NCBI GenBank assembly: GCA_041476545.1
Contig: JBGOTP010000080.1
Span: forward strand, 1-15,251
Direction: 5' to 3'
DNA from: JBGOTP01 sp041476545
Lineage (GTDB): Bacteria; Acidobacteriota; Vicinamibacteria; Vicinamibacterales; CAVVIG01
Length of the DNA: 15,251 nt
Shown here: one piece after another, positions 13,083-15,251 of the stretch
How positions within the stretch are numbered: the first letter of the stretch is position 1
Layout: every line of letters begins with the position of its first letter
Notes under the pieces: model-generated
The model's database searches: none
What the model saw: the letters and a program-made list of their open reading frames with translations, nothing else
What the model was told of the DNA's origin: nothing
Position numbers and translations under genes: made by a program

Positions 13083-14291
13083 CTATTTCGCGCCGGCGTG
13101 CTGCAGCTCGTAGGCGATCGCCTGATCGAAGGACTGCGGCGCCCACATGCCGTCGATTTTCACACCGTTGATGAAGAACGTCGGCGTCGAGCTGACGTGG
13201 AGCTGCTTGCCGACCGCGATGTCGCCCTTGACCTGCTCCAGCGTCGCGGCGTACTTTGCCTCGAAGTCGGTCACCTGTCCGATCTCCTTCGCCGCCTGAC
13301 GAACCGTCTGCGGCGTCATCCCTTCCTGATGGGTATACAGCCACTCTTCCATCGCGTCGCCGCGATTGCGCAGGCGGGCGAGCCGGACCGCGACCGCCGC
13401 GTCGCAGGCGCCTGCATGAATCATCGCCTTCAATGTGTCGTTGCAGTTCGGGTTGAGGGGAAAGTCGCGCATGACGAGGCGGACCGCGCCGGGCTGGGCC
13501 GCCGCGTACTTGGCGAAGATCGCCTTGTACGTCAGATAGGACTGGCCGCAGGCCGGGCACTGATAGTCGTTGAACTTCACGATGAGCACCTGCGCGCCCT
13601 GTGCCGGAATCACCAGCGGGATCCGGGGCGCGGTTGCCATGAAGCGTTCGAGTTCAGAACGCTGGTCCTGGTCGACCCTATCCGCCGTCGCCGGGTTGGT
13701 CGCCGGGTTGGCCACCGCGGCCGCCTCGCGCGGAAAAAAGGCCAGCGCCGAAACCGACGCGCCGGTCAGCAACACCGCCAGGAGGATGGCCACCGGACTC
13801 GCGATGAAGACTTTGAGATCGCTCGACGCGCGTCGTGGTAATGACATCATGGGAAAAGTGGTGGCTGAGCCGGACACGAGAAAGAGCCCAATCACCGCAA
13901 CATCGGTGACGAGACAGAGTGGACAGAGAATCTTCAGCAGCACGAACGACGCATAGCCAAGATACAGCGCGACGGCCAGCGCAAGCGTGGAACCGGCGAA
14001 GAGATACCCGGGGGCGCTTTCACGGACCGCCGGCCGCGCCGTCAGTCCCATCAGCGAAAGCAGGGTCGAGGCGGCAAACCAGATCCCGGCGAAGAGGGCG
14101 ATTGGAATTCCCTGGAACGTCGCGAACCGGCTCTTGTAAACCTCCGTGCAGCTGAGCGAGGTGCTCACGTCGCAGAAGCTCGTGTACAGCGGATCCCGCA
14201 GCATACGGTAGTGCGTATAGGCGGCGAGCGCCGAGACGATCAACCCCAGCACCGCAAAGAACAACGCCGCCGTCGCGGCCTTCCTGCTCAT
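13083..14291 (-). CDS. VKOR-DsbA fusion, disulfide-forming membrane oxidoreductase
   Basis: The protein couples quinone reduction to disulfide formation in exported proteins, combining the roles of DsbB and DsbA. The N-terminal VKOR domain (about 1-145) has several membrane helices. Its loop cysteines are Cys40 and Cys48 (SFCDVSTSLSC) and its quinone-side redox pair is CPLC (123-126). After another helix (about 160-186) comes a thioredoxin-like DsbA domain (about 225-400). That domain has active site CPAC (245-248, NDYQCPACGQSY), a probable second Cys pair (Cys283, Cys296) and the cis-proline loop VSSTPTFFING. The start ATG 14291 has no strong Shine-Dalgarno. It is the first gene of the ABC-pilD-kinase operon and lies directly downstream of the pilA terminator. 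Confidence 0.93.
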   Translation of the reverse strand: MSRKAATAALFFAVLGLIVSALAAYTHYRMLRDPLYTSFCDVSTSLSCTEVYKSRFATFQGIPIALFAGIWFAASTLLSLMGLTARPAVRESAPGYLFAGSTLALAVALYLGYASFVLLKILCPLCLVTDVAVIGLFLVSGSATTFPMMSLPRRASSDLKVFIASPVAILLAVLLTGASVSALAFFPREAAAVANPATNPATADRVDQDQRSELERFMATAPRIPLVIPAQGAQVLIVKFNDYQCPACGQSYLTYKAIFAKYAAAQPGAVRLVMRDFPLNPNCNDTLKAMIHAGACDAAVAVRLARLRNRGDAMEEWLYTHQEGMTPQTVRQAAKEIGQVTDFEAKYAATLEQVKGDIAVGKQLHVSSTPTFFINGVKIDGMWAPQSFDQAIAYELQHAGAK

Positions 14292-14347
14292 GAATGGTAC
14301 GAGTTGTAGCTGAGGCTGGGGCTGGCGTCAAGCGGGAGAACGAGAAA

Positions 14348-14379
14348 TCCCGGTCCTGGCGCACATGCCAGGACCGGGA
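14348..14379 (-). terminator. Intrinsic terminator of pilA
   Basis: A perfect 13-bp stem (14348-14360 with 14367-14379; TCCCGGTCCTGGC and its complement) closes on a 6-nt loop. On the minus strand it is followed by TTTCTCG, a short U-rich run. It lies 22 bp after the pilA stop and before the VKOR-DsbA start, so pilA transcripts probably end here and the next operon has its own promoter or depends on read-through. Confidence 0.85.
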
Positions 14380-14400
14380 CCAGGAGTCAGGAATCCAGCT

Positions 14401-14946
14401 TTACTGAACGGGTGCGATGGTCCCTGCGGTGGCCAGCGTCGCGGCCGTCAGCGCGGTGTCCGCCGTATTCTGGAAGATCGTGCCGCGCTCGTCGGTGCCG
14501 AAGTGACGGCTTCCGGTGCCGGAGAAGGTCACCGGGTCCGCCTTGCCAAAGTAGGTCGCCAGCGCGTCCGCGTTGTTGTTGCACGTTGACGCCTTGACCA
14601 TCACCGCCGTGGCGGTGCCGCCGACGGCCAACGCCACCGTGTAGCCGCTCTTGATGGTCGGGTCGGCGCTGAGGTCCGGGCTGATAAAGCCCTGGCCACC
14701 GGAGGTCGCCGGTGTGAACAGCTGGACCAGCGTCGTCGCATAGCCACCGCCCGCGCAGCTCGAGGAGAACGCCGCCTCACCACTGTTGATGGCGCGCAGC
14801 GAGCCGATCGCCGATGCCTCGTTGCCCGCCATACGAGCGCGGAGGAGACCCGGGATGGCGATCGCCGCGATGATGCCAATGATCGCCACAACGATCAGCA
14901 GCTCGATGAGCGTGAAACCCTTGCTGTTGCGCATCTTCTTCATCAT
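14401..14946 (-). CDS. pilA: Type IV major pilin PilA
   Basis: This is the major pilus subunit, cleaved by PilD. From ATG 14946 (an ATG at 14943 is the alternative) it has 181 residues. The leader is MMKKMRNSKG, followed by mature FTLIELLIVVAIIGIIAAIA with Glu at position 5. The helix continues to PGLLRARMAGNEASAIGSLR, then INSGEAAF. Two cysteines in the globular part (SSSCAGGG and ASTCNNN) could form a disulfide. The frame stays open further upstream but overlaps the promoter and lacks pilin sequence. AGGAG lies about 10 bases before ATG 14946. A sigma-54 promoter and a strong terminator frame the gene, so it is probably transcribed alone and at a high level. Confidence 0.95.
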   Translation of the reverse strand: MMKKMRNSKGFTLIELLIVVAIIGIIAAIAIPGLLRARMAGNEASAIGSLRAINSGEAAFSSSCAGGGYATTLVQLFTPATSGGQGFISPDLSADPTIKSGYTVALAVGGTATAVMVKASTCNNNADALATYFGKADPVTFSGTGSRHFGTDERGTIFQNTADTALTAATLATAGTIAPVQ

Positions 14947-15020
14947 GTCTCTCTGACTCCTTCTGAAGGCTTGGTCCATTACGACCGGGTTCGTCGTGTT
15001 TTGGTTCGTGCCGTCCTTGG

Positions 15021-15037
15021 AGCAACCGGTATGCCAA
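15021..15037 (-). promoter_or_regulatory. Sigma-54 promoter of pilA
   Basis: The minus strand reads TTGGCATACCGGTTGCT, with GG and GC spaced exactly 12 bases apart, matching the TGGCAC-N5-TTGC consensus at nearly every position. The predicted start of transcription is near 15010, which leaves a leader of about 64 nt before ATG 14946. This is the usual promoter type for PilR-controlled pilA genes. Confidence 0.9.
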
Positions 15038-15090
15038 GCCTCATCAGTTCTAAAATTAGCGCTTAAGCCATTTATATTATTATACTTACA

Positions 15091-15168
15091 TGTCTGATCC
15101 GGACACGAACAGCGTCTCAACAGAGCAGAAAGTGACAATTAGTGGCGCGCCGGCAGACACGAAATGTC
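15091..15168 (-). promoter_or_regulatory. Candidate activator (PilR-like) binding sites upstream of pilA
   Basis: Two short palindromes with TGTC/GACA half-sites lie upstream of the sigma-54 promoter: TGTCTGATCCGGACA at 15091-15105 and GACACGAAATGTC at 15156-15168. Relative to the predicted start they lie at about -80 to -95 and -145 to -160, a normal range for sigma-54 enhancers. Pseudomonas PilR sites also use a (C/G)TGTC core. The far site overlaps the end of the PilR-like gene. An AT-rich stretch (15068-15090) sits between the near site and the promoter and could be a bend or IHF-type region. Confidence 0.5.
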
Positions 15169-15251
15169 AACGCAAATTGTATTTCTTCGCGTAGTAGCGA
15201 AAGGAACGGAAGCTCATCCCAAGAAGGTCGGCCGCCTTCACCTGGACGCCT
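15167..15251 (-). CDS. pilR: PilR-like sigma-54 response regulator, last 27 codons only
   Basis: Only the C-terminal end lies in the window. It reads GVQVKAADLLGMSFRSFRYY then AKKYNLR and TGA (15167-15169). This is the recognition part of a Fis-type helix-turn-helix, as found at the end of NtrC-family regulators; the FRSFRYY-KKY pattern is typical of PilR proteins encoded before pilA. The rest of the gene is outside, so the receiver and AAA+ domains cannot be checked. Position directly before a sigma-54-controlled pilA supports the PilR assignment. Confidence 0.75.
   Translation of the reverse strand, partial: GVQVKAADLLGMSFRSFRYYAKKYNLR

Noticed and set aside
11305..13841. Two long plus-strand open frames opposite the ABC and VKOR-DsbA genes
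   Set aside because: They are antisense shadows with repetitive Arg/His/Asp composition. The minus-strand genes hold all catalytic motifs.

Overview
The window is a GC-rich bacterial chromosome segment that most resembles Acidobacteriota, probably a Vicinamibacteria-like lineage. This is inferred from protein style only: a VKOR-DsbA fusion, a secreted coiled-coil protein with a SLADVARREAERRKG-type N-terminus, an ABC exporter followed by a TPR-like lipid- or membrane-anchored protein, a split type IV pilus cluster, and a short interspersed-repeat-like sequence after aroB. No rRNA or tRNA gene was seen, so the taxonomy is unproven.

Left part (1-2996, plus strand). The 3' end of aroB is followed by a gene-free stretch (543-910) holding palindromic, repeat-like DNA. 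Next comes a fragment of an integron-type tyrosine recombinase that has lost both ends. Three small intact genes follow: a secreted protein with an arginine-tetrad repeat, a GNAT acetyltransferase, and a four-helix membrane protein (DUF7670-like) joined to it by an ATGA overlap. This is accessory DNA next to a housekeeping gene.

Main part (2997-15251, all real genes on the minus strand). Read in the direction of transcription (right to left), it holds the last 27 codons of a PilR-like regulator; pilA with a near-consensus sigma-54 promoter and a strong intrinsic terminator; then a tightly packed operon of VKOR-DsbA, ABC ATPase, ABC permease, TPR-like protein, prepilin peptidase (pilD) and a PilS/NtrB-like histidine kinase. 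After this come an antitoxin-like gene with only debris behind it (a broken RelE/ParE-type toxin, a scrap of a type I DNA methylase, and perhaps a broken PIN-like gene). The strand continues with the minor prepilins pilV, pilW and pilX, a secreted coiled-coil protein, and an NtrC-family response regulator.

How it works together. PilR, with a kinase such as the PilS-like protein, would switch on pilA through sigma-54. PilD would cleave PilA, PilV, PilW and PilX. The VKOR-DsbA fusion could form the disulfides predicted by paired cysteines in PilA, PilW and PilX. The ABC exporter and its TPR partner are co-transcribed with pilD, but their role is unknown.

The most unusual signals are (i) a 123-bp palindromic array of 9-bp repeats that sits in frame at the 3' end of the ABC ATPase gene, (ii) the chimeric toxin/methylase scar between the kinase and pilV, and (iii) the repeat-flanked recombinase remnant after aroB.
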